From an uncultured Lachnospiraceae bacterium (GTDB lineage Bacteria; Bacillota; Clostridia; Lachnospirales; Lachnospiraceae), in NCBI GenBank assembly GCA_902786515.1, contig CADADA010000002.1, positions 62,001-126,000 of the forward strand: a DNA stretch of 64,000 nucleotides, written 5' to 3'. The notes under the pieces are model-generated. The model was not told the DNA's origin and did not search any database. It worked only from the letters and a program-made list of their open reading frames with translations. This document shows, piece after piece, positions 27,987-36,731 of the stretch. Numbering within the stretch: position 1 is the first letter of the stretch; each line of letters opens with the position of its first letter. A program made the position numbers and the translations under genes.

Positions 27987-28754
27987 ATGAGAATCATTGT
28001 AGCAGATGATGAACAATTAGTTCTGAAAGACACAGTAAACATAATTAAGAGGGTGTGTAAAGAAGACGAGATTTGTGCGTTTGATGACAGTTTGAAATTG
28101 TTGGAATTTGCACTGGAAAATCCATGTGAGATAGCTTTTCTGGATGTACATATGGGGAATATTGACGGAGTAACACTAGCTAGAGAATTAAAAGATATAC
28201 AGCCGAAAATAAATATTATTTTTGTTACGGCGTATGATGAGTATTACAAGGATGCCATGGATATGCATGCCAGTGGATTCATCTTAAAGCCGGCAACTGT
28301 GGATGATGTCAGGAAAGAAATACAGGATTTGAGATATAAGATTATTGATAAAGGAGATAAAAAACTAGTTGTTACATGTTTTGGAAAATTTGATGTCAGG
28401 ACACCACAGGGAGAACAACTGATATTTGAACGCTCAAAATCAAAAGAGGCATTTGCATATCTGGTTCATCTTCATGGCAATCCATGTACAACAAGGGAAA
28501 TGGCAGCCGTATTATTTGAAGATGAACCATTTGATGAAAAAAAGCAGGCATATATACAGAAGATTATTTCATCAATGATGAAGACTCTAAAAAAATATAA
28601 CGTACAGGATGTGGTTGATAAAAATTTTAATAGTATGAATATCAACGTACAAATGATAGAGAGTGATTATTTTCGCTTTTTAAGTCTGAATGCGGATATA
28701 ATATACTCAAGGGACAATGACTACATGGTAGAATATTCATGGGCTGATTATTAA
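27987..28754 (+). CDS. Response regulator with receiver and SARP/OmpR-like winged-helix output domain
   Basis: A 255-residue regulator. The receiver domain (about 1-120) has the acidic pair DDE at the N terminus, phosphoacceptor Asp53 in FLDVHMGN, the conserved Thr in FVTAYDE, and Lys in ILKPA. The output domain (about 125-255) begins VTCFGKFDVRTPQG and continues with FERSKSKEAFAYLVHLHGN, the winged-helix pattern of SARP-type regulators. Such domains typically bind direct repeats with an 11-bp period, which is the spacing of the five TTTGTCA elements in this locus, including one just upstream of this gene. The likely cognate kinase is at 6313-7608. Domain calls are firm; the DNA target is inferred. 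Confidence 0.92.
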   Translation: MRIIVADDEQLVLKDTVNIIKRVCKEDEICAFDDSLKLLEFALENPCEIAFLDVHMGNIDGVTLARELKDIQPKINIIFVTAYDEYYKDAMDMHASGFILKPATVDDVRKEIQDLRYKIIDKGDKKLVVTCFGKFDVRTPQGEQLIFERSKSKEAFAYLVHLHGNPCTTREMAAVLFEDEPFDEKKQAYIQKIISSMMKTLKKYNVQDVVDKNFNSMNINVQMIESDYFRFLSLNADIIYSRDNDYMVEYSWADY

Positions 28755-28780
28755 ATCTATATGGAAAGGAGGAACTGATT

Positions 28781-29875
28781 ATGAAGTTTGAGGAACTTGT
28801 TTTAAAATATAAAAAAACTTATAACTATGAGATGAAAAATGAATTAAAAACAGTTATATATAAAGATATGAGTAGTATGAAAATGTCTGAAAAAGATTTT
28901 ATGAAGCAGATAGAAAACGGAAGTTTCCAGTATGTCAAAAAGAAAATCAGCATATCAGAGAAAGATAAAAAACATATATACAGTGATGCAATAAGAAGTG
29001 ATATAGCTGAACTTGTTGCGGAAATACTCTCGACAAAAAAGTTTGACCTTGAGGGTAATAAAGCAATAAATACACTATTGGATTATTCATGTACGGAAAA
29101 AGCTGAAGAAAAAAACCGTATTATAAATGATACATTTATCAATGGAAGTGTAAAAGAAAAAAGCAGACTGTTTAATACACTTACAAATCCTATATTGGAA
29201 GTTAATCATGATATTTTTTACGGTAAGACTGATGAAAGGCTGATACTTGAATGGAGAGAGATTGCAACAAAACTATATAAATGTACAGTGTTACGTCAGA
29301 TGATTCAAGAAGCAAAGCATTTAGGAATAGTAGTTTCAGAAGAGAGAGAAAAAGCATTTAATATTATCCAAAAAAGAAGTGAGATACCATATAAAATCTT
29401 ATCCGGCAGGGCGGCTATTATGGCTAATCCCTACTATTGTAGAATAAATGCAGATGATTTATTGAAGCTGAATCCGGAAAAACTTAAGTCGCTTTCTGTA
29501 AATGATGAGAAATTACAGGATTATCTTAATGATATTTGTGAAGTTTCAGAAAGCTATAAAGACAATATAAAAGAGCAGGTTCGACATAGTCTCAAAAACA
29601 TGGGTTATACAGCTATAAATCAAGTGAGATTTGGTGATAAAAATGGTAATGATTATGAGAAAAAAGAAATTATGAGTGTATTGCTGAATGGAAAACCTAT
29701 ATACATTCTGTCAGAAGAGGGTAAATTACAACATGCTCTGCATATATCTGACAGGAACGGTTTCATTAATCCGACATCTGATGAGTATATGAGGTTAAAT
29801 GATAAGAAATTAAATAATGACGTAAAAAAATCTGTTATAGAAAACAACACTGTAGTGTCGGTAAATATGTTGTAA
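28781..29875 (+). CDS. Uncharacterised protein of the regulator operon
   Basis: A 364-residue protein that I do not recognise. It has no signal peptide or membrane segment and is charged and mainly helical in residues 1-270. A beta-rich end (VLLNGKPIYILSEEGKLQHA) hints at a small C-terminal domain. It ends VSVNML, a short hydrophobic Met-containing tail like other locus proteins (VIHM, GPAMM, GGLNM). It follows the response regulator by 26 bp with an AAAGGAGG site, and precedes the GHKL gene. A role as secretion substrate, chaperone or regulator is open. Confidence 0.75.
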   Translation: MKFEELVLKYKKTYNYEMKNELKTVIYKDMSSMKMSEKDFMKQIENGSFQYVKKKISISEKDKKHIYSDAIRSDIAELVAEILSTKKFDLEGNKAINTLLDYSCTEKAEEKNRIINDTFINGSVKEKSRLFNTLTNPILEVNHDIFYGKTDERLILEWREIATKLYKCTVLRQMIQEAKHLGIVVSEEREKAFNIIQKRSEIPYKILSGRAAIMANPYYCRINADDLLKLNPEKLKSLSVNDEKLQDYLNDICEVSESYKDNIKEQVRHSLKNMGYTAINQVRFGDKNGNDYEKKEIMSVLLNGKPIYILSEEGKLQHALHISDRNGFINPTSDEYMRLNDKKLNNDVKKSVIENNTVVSVNML

Positions 29876-29906
29876 TATGTGTTCAGCAATAAAACAGAAA
29901 GGATAA

Positions 29907-30350
29907 GTGTTGCCAGGCAGCATGGGTGTGAGAATGAAAGAGATGGATATAGAAGCAAAAGTTGAAAATTTGGATGATGTTCTTGCTTTCGTGGATGAGC
30001 AGTTGCAGGAATATGATTGTTCTATGAAATTGCAGATGCAGATTGACATTGCAGTAGAGGAGATATTTGTCAATATAGCACATTATGCCTATAATCCCGA
30101 GGTAGGACCGGCGACTATCCGTGTAGAGATTGAAAATGAACCACTTTGCGTGGTTCTGACATTTATTGATGGTGGTGTACCGTATGATCCACTGTCAAAA
30201 GAAGACCCGGATGTGGTTCAGAAAGCACAGGAATCACAGATTGGAGGTCTTGGAATATTTATGGTTAAAAAATCAATGGATGACATCGCTTATGAATATA
30301 GGGAAGGTCACAATATACTTACATTAAAAAAACATTTAGGAAACATATAA
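29907..30350 (+). CDS. GHKL anti-sigma-factor-type serine kinase (RsbW/SpoIIAB-like)
   Basis: A 147-residue ATP-binding protein of the RsbW family. It has an intact N-box (EEIFVNIAHYAY), G1 box (DGGVPYDP) and G2 lid (QIGGLGIFMVKK). Family members phosphorylate a STAS partner and sequester a sigma factor or other target; the STAS protein at 21779-22078 and the phosphatase at 1261-2844 would complete such a switch. The GTG at 29907, or TTG at 29910, fits the AGAAAGGA ribosome binding site; an internal ATG at 29922 is a possible alternative. No sigma gene is adjacent, unlike classical operons. Confidence 0.88.
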   Translation: MLPGSMGVRMKEMDIEAKVENLDDVLAFVDEQLQEYDCSMKLQMQIDIAVEEIFVNIAHYAYNPEVGPATIRVEIENEPLCVVLTFIDGGVPYDPLSKEDPDVVQKAQESQIGGLGIFMVKKSMDDIAYEYREGHNILTLKKHLGNI

Positions 30351-30397
30351 AAATATGTGTTAAATAATTATGCAGATAAAAAAGGAGAGTGAGCAAT

Positions 30398-31834
30398 ATG
30401 AGATGTAAAAAAAGAGCATTGAAAATGAAGATGCTGGCAAGGTTTTTATTGATGACGGTTACTATAATGTATTTGATGAATAATGTATACATAGGAGATG
30501 CAAAAGCATTTCCTACAAGAAGTTCAAATTCATCTTCTGAGATTTGGGAGTGGGTGTTATTAAGAAATAAATCAGATTTCCCAACCACTGATACTCCTGT
30601 ATTGATGACTTTTGGAGATTATGTTGTCCCGGGAGAGACTGGAAACAGAGAGGGAAGCCGCTCTAAAGGGTTTTATGTTTCGCTGATTAATGGGGAATCA
30701 GAGGAGTACACCGTGTTAGAGCCTGTTGGCGATCAGGACAGATTCATTACAAGAGGGATGCTTCCGTCTTTCTGGATGGGAAAATGGGATGATGGTAATG
30801 GTGGAAGATACTACTTTAAGCCAACAGATGATAAGGGAAGATATATTGAACATATAGATAAAAATACATTTGAATCAGGCTGTGATAACTGGTGGTATGA
30901 GACACTTGACGGATGTCACAGTGATGAAAATACATATGATGCTGATGATGTGTACTGGATGTTCAGGGTAAGAGAATACGGTGATGGACAATTTGGATTC
31001 TATGCACCAAATACAGGAAACGAGTTTTATTTATGCAGCAATTTTTGTGGTGATAATCGTTTTGGAATAGGTTACAGAAGTGATAATGATGATCATAACA
31101 AAATACGTCTGTATAAGGGAACAAAGGTTGATAATACTACAATTCTCACGACAAAAGGAGAAACTGAATATACCATCAAGTCCGGAGAGGTTATGACCGT
31201 AAAGGATATTACTTATCTACCGAGAGGAAATACCGTAAAGATAGAAGATGGAGCAATATTAATTGTATCCGGAAGATTTATATGCAATGGAATTATTGCA
31301 AATAATGGAACTTTAATTGTTGATGATGGAGGGTTTTTATTCCCTTTGGATTCATTATATTACGATGGGAAGTTGATTTGCGAAAAAGGAGACGTGATAG
31401 TCCGTAACAAGGGTGTGATTGCTTTAAGAGCTATTTCGATGAATTACGGAAATTTGATTAATTATGGCGTTGTAAATTCGATATCAGCAAATTTCTGGCA
31501 TCCATTGATGGATAATAAGTCGGGTGCGAAAATGTTTTTTGGACTCAACCCGAATCGAAGCTATGTCAGAACAGGCAGCAATTATAATGATTCAGACGGA
31601 AACTTTAGAAATTCTGTTGAAAATAGGCTTAGTATAGGCTATTATGATACAACAATTTACGCAAGCGGAGTTAATGTCAATGGAAAATACAGAGTCATTA
31701 ATAATGGAGATATAATCAGTATTAGGAAGACAACGATTCCGACATACCTGCAAAACATTGAAAATATATCTGTGGAGGGAAATTCTGTAAGAAAATTAAC
31801 GCATCCGTATGGCTCGAATTTTGTATCGGCATAG
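30398..31834 (+). CDS. Secreted beta-rich protein (beta-trefoil-like then beta-helix-like)
   Basis: A 478-residue exported protein. A basic N terminus and hydrophobic segment end near residue 38 (GDAKAFPTRSS). Residues about 45-245 contain Trp/Tyr/Gly/Asp-rich strands resembling a carbohydrate-binding trefoil. Residues about 270-370 have short repeated strands (GRFICNGIIANNGTLIVDDG, GNLINYGVVNS) like a right-handed beta helix. There is no anchor. ATG 30398 is preferred because AAAGGAGAG lies 8 bp upstream; the in-frame GTG at 30389 is too close. It is in the regulator operon, before a lipoprotein gene. Fold statements are impressions from sequence pattern. Confidence 0.78.
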   Translation: MRCKKRALKMKMLARFLLMTVTIMYLMNNVYIGDAKAFPTRSSNSSSEIWEWVLLRNKSDFPTTDTPVLMTFGDYVVPGETGNREGSRSKGFYVSLINGESEEYTVLEPVGDQDRFITRGMLPSFWMGKWDDGNGGRYYFKPTDDKGRYIEHIDKNTFESGCDNWWYETLDGCHSDENTYDADDVYWMFRVREYGDGQFGFYAPNTGNEFYLCSNFCGDNRFGIGYRSDNDDHNKIRLYKGTKVDNTTILTTKGETEYTIKSGEVMTVKDITYLPRGNTVKIEDGAILIVSGRFICNGIIANNGTLIVDDGGFLFPLDSLYYDGKLICEKGDVIVRNKGVIALRAISMNYGNLINYGVVNSISANFWHPLMDNKSGAKMFFGLNPNRSYVRTGSNYNDSDGNFRNSVENRLSIGYYDTTIYASGVNVNGKYRVINNGDIISIRKTTIPTYLQNIENISVEGNSVRKLTHPYGSNFVSA

Positions 31835-31877
31835 GAGAGTTGTTGCAAAGTGAAGTATTTTTTAGGAGAGAGACACG

Positions 31878-32978
31878 ATGGAAAAAACAAAAAAAATAAT
31901 GAAGTCTCTTTATTCTGTTGTTTCATTGACGCTTGTTATGGGGCTTGTAACGTCCTGTGGAGATTCTAAGAAATCAGGTAAAGAGAATGAGACGGATTTT
32001 GAAGTTGAGATTTATGAGCTTGGAACTTTGGGAGATGATACTGATTATCCGTTAAGTATGTCACTTGATTCGGCTGGAACATTTAGACTTAAGATGGATG
32101 ACAGTAGTGATGTATACTGGACATGGGAGGGAACAGATAAGTTGACTGTTCAATCAGTTATAACGGATGGTGACGAAAAAAAGGAGGAGTCTGAAGATAT
32201 AAGTGGGGATGAGATTGTATCGGAGACGATAGAGACGACCGGTGAAGAATCGACGGAATATGATAAAGATACAGTTGAATCCAAAAATATGACATGTGTG
32301 TATAGTATTGCTTATGGTGTGGAATCACAGGAAGAAGGAACTGATGATACTATATCACAGGAGACAGGAAGTGTTTTAAACCAGACGGATTTAACTGATG
32401 AGGATATTTCATTTGCCATGTTTAGTAAAGAAGCGGGAATACGCTATAGTTTCAAAGTGGAAGTGAAACAGGGTATTATTACAAAACTTATTGATTCCTC
32501 CTTTGAAAAAATTGATGTGAGTTTTGAAGATATCCCTTACTATGATGAGATATCTGATACATTAAATGGAGTGAAGATACCTGTCGGAGCTAAGATTATC
32601 AGTTATGATTTGTTGGAAATGGATGATTCGGATGGAACACAGGAAGAAAATCAAGATGGTGAAGCCGGTATAAAGCGAGTACTTATCAGTGTGGATGACT
32701 TGGTTTATAAATTGGCTGCTACTGCTAAGGATGATGCTTATGGTGTTTTGCAAATGAAACAACAGTGTGAAGCAAATATATCCGGACAGGGCAAGAATCT
32801 TGCAGAGTATTCACAAGTTATAAATGTTGGTAACACGGAGGTTACGATGTATCGTTTTGGCGAAGTTTCTGCAGCGGTATATGTGTTAAATGAAAAGAAT
32901 TGCTTACTGTTTATAGACGATGAATCTACTGATTTTAAGGCAATTGAAGATGCAGCAAAATTGTTTATTAACATATAA
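31878..32978 (+). CDS. Putative lipoprotein of the secretion locus
   Basis: A 366-residue protein with a signal peptide and a lipobox-like end, LVMGLVTSCGDSKK, giving a predicted lipidated Cys at about residue 27. The mature part is acidic (many Glu/Asp), with paired strands and a final segment (VYVLNEKNCLLFIDDES). I do not recognise a family. It would sit on the outer face of the membrane. It lies 43 bp after the secreted beta-rich gene and 35 bp before the kinase-like gene, so probably belongs to the operon begun at 27919. Confidence 0.8.
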   Translation: MEKTKKIMKSLYSVVSLTLVMGLVTSCGDSKKSGKENETDFEVEIYELGTLGDDTDYPLSMSLDSAGTFRLKMDDSSDVYWTWEGTDKLTVQSVITDGDEKKEESEDISGDEIVSETIETTGEESTEYDKDTVESKNMTCVYSIAYGVESQEEGTDDTISQETGSVLNQTDLTDEDISFAMFSKEAGIRYSFKVEVKQGIITKLIDSSFEKIDVSFEDIPYYDEISDTLNGVKIPVGAKIISYDLLEMDDSDGTQEENQDGEAGIKRVLISVDDLVYKLAATAKDDAYGVLQMKQQCEANISGQGKNLAEYSQVINVGNTEVTMYRFGEVSAAVYVLNEKNCLLFIDDESTDFKAIEDAAKLFINI

Positions 32979-33013
32979 ATAATGTTTTTGGAATGAGGAA
33001 AGGATGAAAAAAA

Positions 33014-35410
33014 ATGCCACCAAAGAAAATATCAAAATTTCCCTCTCTTGCTGAGAGAAAGAAGATTATGGAAGAATTAATGGCTGCGGGTGAAAATGGC
33101 AGTATATTGAATCAAAATGAGCAATACAAAGAATATGTTAAAAAATTAAAAGGCTTAAACGAACTGATGGATAAGTATTCATCAATTGATGAGAGATATG
33201 GAATACCGGAAACTCTTAATGAAAAGGGCAAAGAGGAAATTATGCAGGTGATGATTGACACGGCTGTTGCCGGTGAGACATTTTTAGCCGGTGTGGAGAG
33301 TGAAAAGGGTAATTTAAAAACAGGAATTGCGGATGTTATTGGCAGAGTGCAGGGCATGCTCTCAAAAGACTATGACACTCTTAACAATTATCAGCCGGAC
33401 AAGACTCCGCTGTCTTTTCCGGAACTCCAGCAGGATGCCAGAACACAGGTCGTTGATTTTCGTGGTAAAAAACTTGGAATTATGGGAAATATGCAGTCTT
33501 CCCGTATTCCAATGACTGTGGTGGATGCGAAGGGTGTGCGTCGCAAGGGTGTGTTTACAAAGGCTTCTTATGTTAATGTTAAAGGTAAGTTTAATGATGT
33601 GTTGAATAAGGCAGCGAGCCGTTATGAAGGGAAAGAATTTATAGGTTCAATCGGAATCTATAAAAATACTCTTTTTAAGAAAGGTGCTTTCCCTCAGGTT
33701 TCAAATCCGGCGGAAATAACTAATGAGATGATTGTCTCAAAAATGAAAGATGAGATTACCGGAATTCTCCCTAAGTATCGGCAGTATTTAAACCAAAAGG
33801 GTAAGAAAATTGACGGTGTTGAACCTGTGAAAGTTGGAGATGAACAGCTTATTGGCGAGTTTTATTCGCTGGTTGGAAAAAAAAGGAGTGTTAAGGGGGC
33901 GCTTAATGAGATTGGAGTGAAGACAGATGAAATAGATGCAGATGTACTTGAGGATTTGTCTAATGGAATTGCAGATTTATGCAGGGATCCTTCTAATCAT
34001 ATAAATGCTTCCACACTGGGGCTTAAGGATAATGACCGTCTTGACCAGAGAAACAGTGCCATGAGTGCAGTGGCGGGGTTGCTCGGTATGCCTGAAATCA
34101 TTGCACGTTCTACGAATATGAAATATGTGGATGAGAATGATAACGTAGTAGAAGGTACTTTTATGGAGTTTTCTAATGGACTGGATTTATTGGGAAAGAA
34201 TGGTGCAAAGGAGTTTTCAAAGGTTTGTGATGATCCGTTTGGACAGCCTTGCTTAGCTAACAAATCAATTGCAGATTTGCAAATTCTTGATTATATTTGT
34301 GGTAACACCGACCGCCATGCCGGCAATATGACGTATCAGACAGATAAAAATGGTAAAATAATCGGTGTTCAGGGCATTGATAATGACAGTTCTTTTGGTG
34401 TAACTCGACCGGGAAAAAATAAAGGATATAATCGATTGGTCGGCACGGACAATCTTAAAGTGATTTCTGCACCGATGGCAAATAAGATTTCCAAGATATC
34501 AAAGGAAATGTTAAAGTTCACATTAAGAGGTCAGGGATTAAACGAAAAGGAGATTAATGCCGCATGCAATCGATTAGGTGATTTAAAAGATGCTATTAAA
34601 AATGCAAAGGTTGCTACAAGCGTTCCTGATGTTATGTCGGCAGGGAATCAGCTTTGTATAATGAAAAACTCGGATTTGGTAAATATGCCTATTAATTCTT
34701 TGATGCATAGTACGTATAATCTGTTTGGAAATGTAATAGAAAGAGTTGATTCTGCTTTGGAAAGTGCGCGGGTAAAATATCCGTTTGATTCGAAAGCTGC
34801 CGAAGCAGCGGCTAATAAGAAGGGCGGCGGACCTAATCTTATGGAAGTCAGTACCACAGACAGAAAGTATTCTGCCGGTGGAATCGCAGAGTCGCTTGGC
34901 AGCATGGCACGTATGATTAAGAATGAAGTGACCGGCTTTGAAGTAAGCAATTTGTCAAAACTTTTCCGTAGTTCTTCAAAGTTCCGTTCAATGATTAGTG
35001 CTGTCAAGGAAGCTAACAAGGTAGCTAAGAAGATTGGCAGTGAAATCTCTGCTGAAAATGAAAGCCTGTCAAGAGATGATCCGAAGGTTAAAGCTCAATT
35101 GGAAAAGGCTGACAAGGCAATGGAGCAGGTTAAAAAGGCGACACTTGAGTACCTTGACAGAAAAATGAAGGAAAAGAATGTAAATTCACCGGAGGAACTT
35201 ATCGGAAAGGGCAAGAGTGAATATGAACAGAAACGTATTGATTATGCCTTAAAGGTAATGGAAAGTGTTAAAAGCTACGAGCAGATTAAGAATCCTGAGT
35301 CAGAGGAGGCAGGTATCCAAAAGGATGCTGTAATAGAAAGTCTTGAAATGGCGGGCAAACGTAAGAATATAGAGAAACCTGATGCTCAAATAGGTGGACT
35401 TAATATGTAA
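33014..35410 (+). CDS. HipA/PI3K-like kinase-domain protein with helical C terminus; candidate effector
   Basis: A 798-residue protein without signal peptide. Residues about 340-470 show a kinase-like active site: LDYICGNTDRHAGNM supplies the DRHxxN catalytic loop (Asp433, His435, Asn438) and GIDNDSSFG the metal-binding loop (Asp456/Asp458). This is the arrangement of HipA, actin-fragmin-kinase and PI3/4-kinase-like folds. A candidate nucleotide-binding Lys lies in GVFTKASYVN near 184. Residues 1-150 and 640-798 are helical and Lys/Glu-rich, and the tail ends GGLNM. No HipB-like antitoxin gene adjoins, so this is not an ordinary HipBA toxin. It is the last gene of the locus, before a strong terminator. 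An effector role is inferred. Confidence 0.8.
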   Translation: MPPKKISKFPSLAERKKIMEELMAAGENGSILNQNEQYKEYVKKLKGLNELMDKYSSIDERYGIPETLNEKGKEEIMQVMIDTAVAGETFLAGVESEKGNLKTGIADVIGRVQGMLSKDYDTLNNYQPDKTPLSFPELQQDARTQVVDFRGKKLGIMGNMQSSRIPMTVVDAKGVRRKGVFTKASYVNVKGKFNDVLNKAASRYEGKEFIGSIGIYKNTLFKKGAFPQVSNPAEITNEMIVSKMKDEITGILPKYRQYLNQKGKKIDGVEPVKVGDEQLIGEFYSLVGKKRSVKGALNEIGVKTDEIDADVLEDLSNGIADLCRDPSNHINASTLGLKDNDRLDQRNSAMSAVAGLLGMPEIIARSTNMKYVDENDNVVEGTFMEFSNGLDLLGKNGAKEFSKVCDDPFGQPCLANKSIADLQILDYICGNTDRHAGNMTYQTDKNGKIIGVQGIDNDSSFGVTRPGKNKGYNRLVGTDNLKVISAPMANKISKISKEMLKFTLRGQGLNEKEINAACNRLGDLKDAIKNAKVATSVPDVMSAGNQLCIMKNSDLVNMPINSLMHSTYNLFGNVIERVDSALESARVKYPFDSKAAEAAANKKGGGPNLMEVSTTDRKYSAGGIAESLGSMARMIKNEVTGFEVSNLSKLFRSSSKFRSMISAVKEANKVAKKIGSEISAENESLSRDDPKVKAQLEKADKAMEQVKKATLEYLDRKMKEKNVNSPEELIGKGKSEYEQKRIDYALKVMESVKSYEQIKNPESEEAGIQKDAVIESLEMAGKRKNIEKPDAQIGGLNM

Positions 35411-35429
35411 ATTAAAAAATGATTTGAGT

Positions 35430-35470
35430 AAAAATACACACGTAATGATATTGTGTGTATTTTTATTTTA
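35430..35470 (+). terminator. Rho-independent terminator closing the secretion locus
   Basis: AAAAATACACAC pairs with GTGTGTATTTTT across an 11-base loop, with A and T tracts on both sides. It marks the 3' boundary of the accessory locus. Confidence 0.9.
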
Positions 35471-35491
35471 TGAAAAAATGCGAATTGATTC

Positions 35492-35520
35492 TTTACAAAA
35501 TATTATAGAAATGTTACAAT
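35492..35520 (+). promoter_or_regulatory. Sigma-A-type promoter for the leucine-rich repeat protein gene
   Basis: TTTACA (35492-35497), a 17-bp spacer, and TACAAT (35515-35520). It has no TTTGTCA repeats, so this gene is outside the local regulon. Confidence 0.75.
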
Positions 35521-35567
35521 GATGTTGTAAAAAATTAATATATTAAACAAAAAGAGGAGGTTTTCTT

Positions 35568-36707
35568 ATGAAGAAAAAAGGTTTACTATTAACAATTCTT
35601 GTAGTCATGGCTTTTTTCTACACCTATACAAGTGTATATGCGGACACAGCCACTTATAAAACAAAGTATGGCACATATTCTTATATGGATGATCCGAACA
35701 ATAGTGATGGAATAAAGCTCACAAGATACAACGAAAAAAGGAGAAGAACAGCTATTTATCTTCCATCAGAGATTGATGGAAGGAAAGTTACATCTATTGG
35801 AGCTGGTATATTTGGTATAGAGGATGAAGTAGATGTATATGTAAAAAAACTGGTTATTCCGGAAACAGTAATCAGACTGGAAGATGGTTGTTTTACAGGT
35901 GTTGATACAATGACATCAGTTGTGATACCGGATAGTGTGGAGTACATTGGAAAAAGAGCTTTTTCGGATACTATATTAAAAAGTGTTAAACTTCCTGAAA
36001 ATTTAAAAGTATTAAGAAAATATGCTTTTAGTGGCTGCTCGTATTTGGAAAAAATAAGTCTTCCTGATAATCTTACAACTATTGAATCAGGAGCTGTAAG
36101 CTATTGTCATAATCTTAAAAAGTTATCTATACCTGCAAATGTAAAGAAAATTGAGCAGGGAGCTTTTAATGGATTGACTGGACTTGAAACAATCAGAGTA
36201 TCTTCTAAGAACAAAAAATATGACAGCAGAGAATCATGCAATGCTATTATAGATACAAAGGAGAATGAATTAATCTACGCATGCAATAATACTGTAGTTC
36301 CGAATTCTGTAAAAGTAATTGGCAGTTATGCATTTTCGTATTGTGATAAGTTTGAAACAGTAGAATTACCGGAAGGTGTAATTACGATAAAATCATCTGC
36401 ATTCGAATACAATCAAAAAATTAAAAAATTGATTATTCCAAGTACTGTAAGCAAAATAGAAAATTATATTTTACCATTTAGCAATGAAACGGAAATAGTA
36501 TTAAAAACAACAAAGTTAAATTCTAAGACACTTGGAAAGAGAGCATTTGAACTTTCAACTATGAAAAACAAAGCAAATATAAAATTCTGCCATATTGTAA
36601 TTAAAGTACCACAAAGCAAACTTTCTTATTATAAGAAATTAATAAAAAAACAGAGTGGTGCAAACTTCTTCAAAGGAATCAATCCATTTGAAGTTGTGGG
36701 GATGTAA
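35568..36707 (+). CDS. Secreted BspA-type leucine-rich repeat protein (LRR_5)
   Basis: A 379-residue exported protein with a signal peptide (cleavage near YTSVYADTA, residue ~26). Residues about 60-320 are BspA/TpLRR-type repeats of about 23 residues, seen in VTSIGAGIFG, VEYIGKRAFSD, LKVLRKYAFSGCSYLEKISL and VKVIGSYAFSYCDKFETVEL. Such proteins are common surface or secreted binding proteins in gut anaerobes. There is no C-terminal anchor. The start is supported by AGAGGAGG. It is a single transcription unit with its own promoter and a weak hairpin after it. Confidence 0.93.
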   Translation: MKKKGLLLTILVVMAFFYTYTSVYADTATYKTKYGTYSYMDDPNNSDGIKLTRYNEKRRRTAIYLPSEIDGRKVTSIGAGIFGIEDEVDVYVKKLVIPETVIRLEDGCFTGVDTMTSVVIPDSVEYIGKRAFSDTILKSVKLPENLKVLRKYAFSGCSYLEKISLPDNLTTIESGAVSYCHNLKKLSIPANVKKIEQGAFNGLTGLETIRVSSKNKKYDSRESCNAIIDTKENELIYACNNTVVPNSVKVIGSYAFSYCDKFETVELPEGVITIKSSAFEYNQKIKKLIIPSTVSKIENYILPFSNETEIVLKTTKLNSKTLGKRAFELSTMKNKANIKFCHIVIKVPQSKLSYYKKLIKKQSGANFFKGINPFEVVGM

Positions 36708-36731
36708 TATATAATATATTATTAAATTCAA

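Noticed and set aside
33014..35410. Ordinary HipBA toxin-antitoxin
   Set aside because: No HipB-like helix-turn-helix gene adjoins and the protein is nearly twice the usual HipA length.
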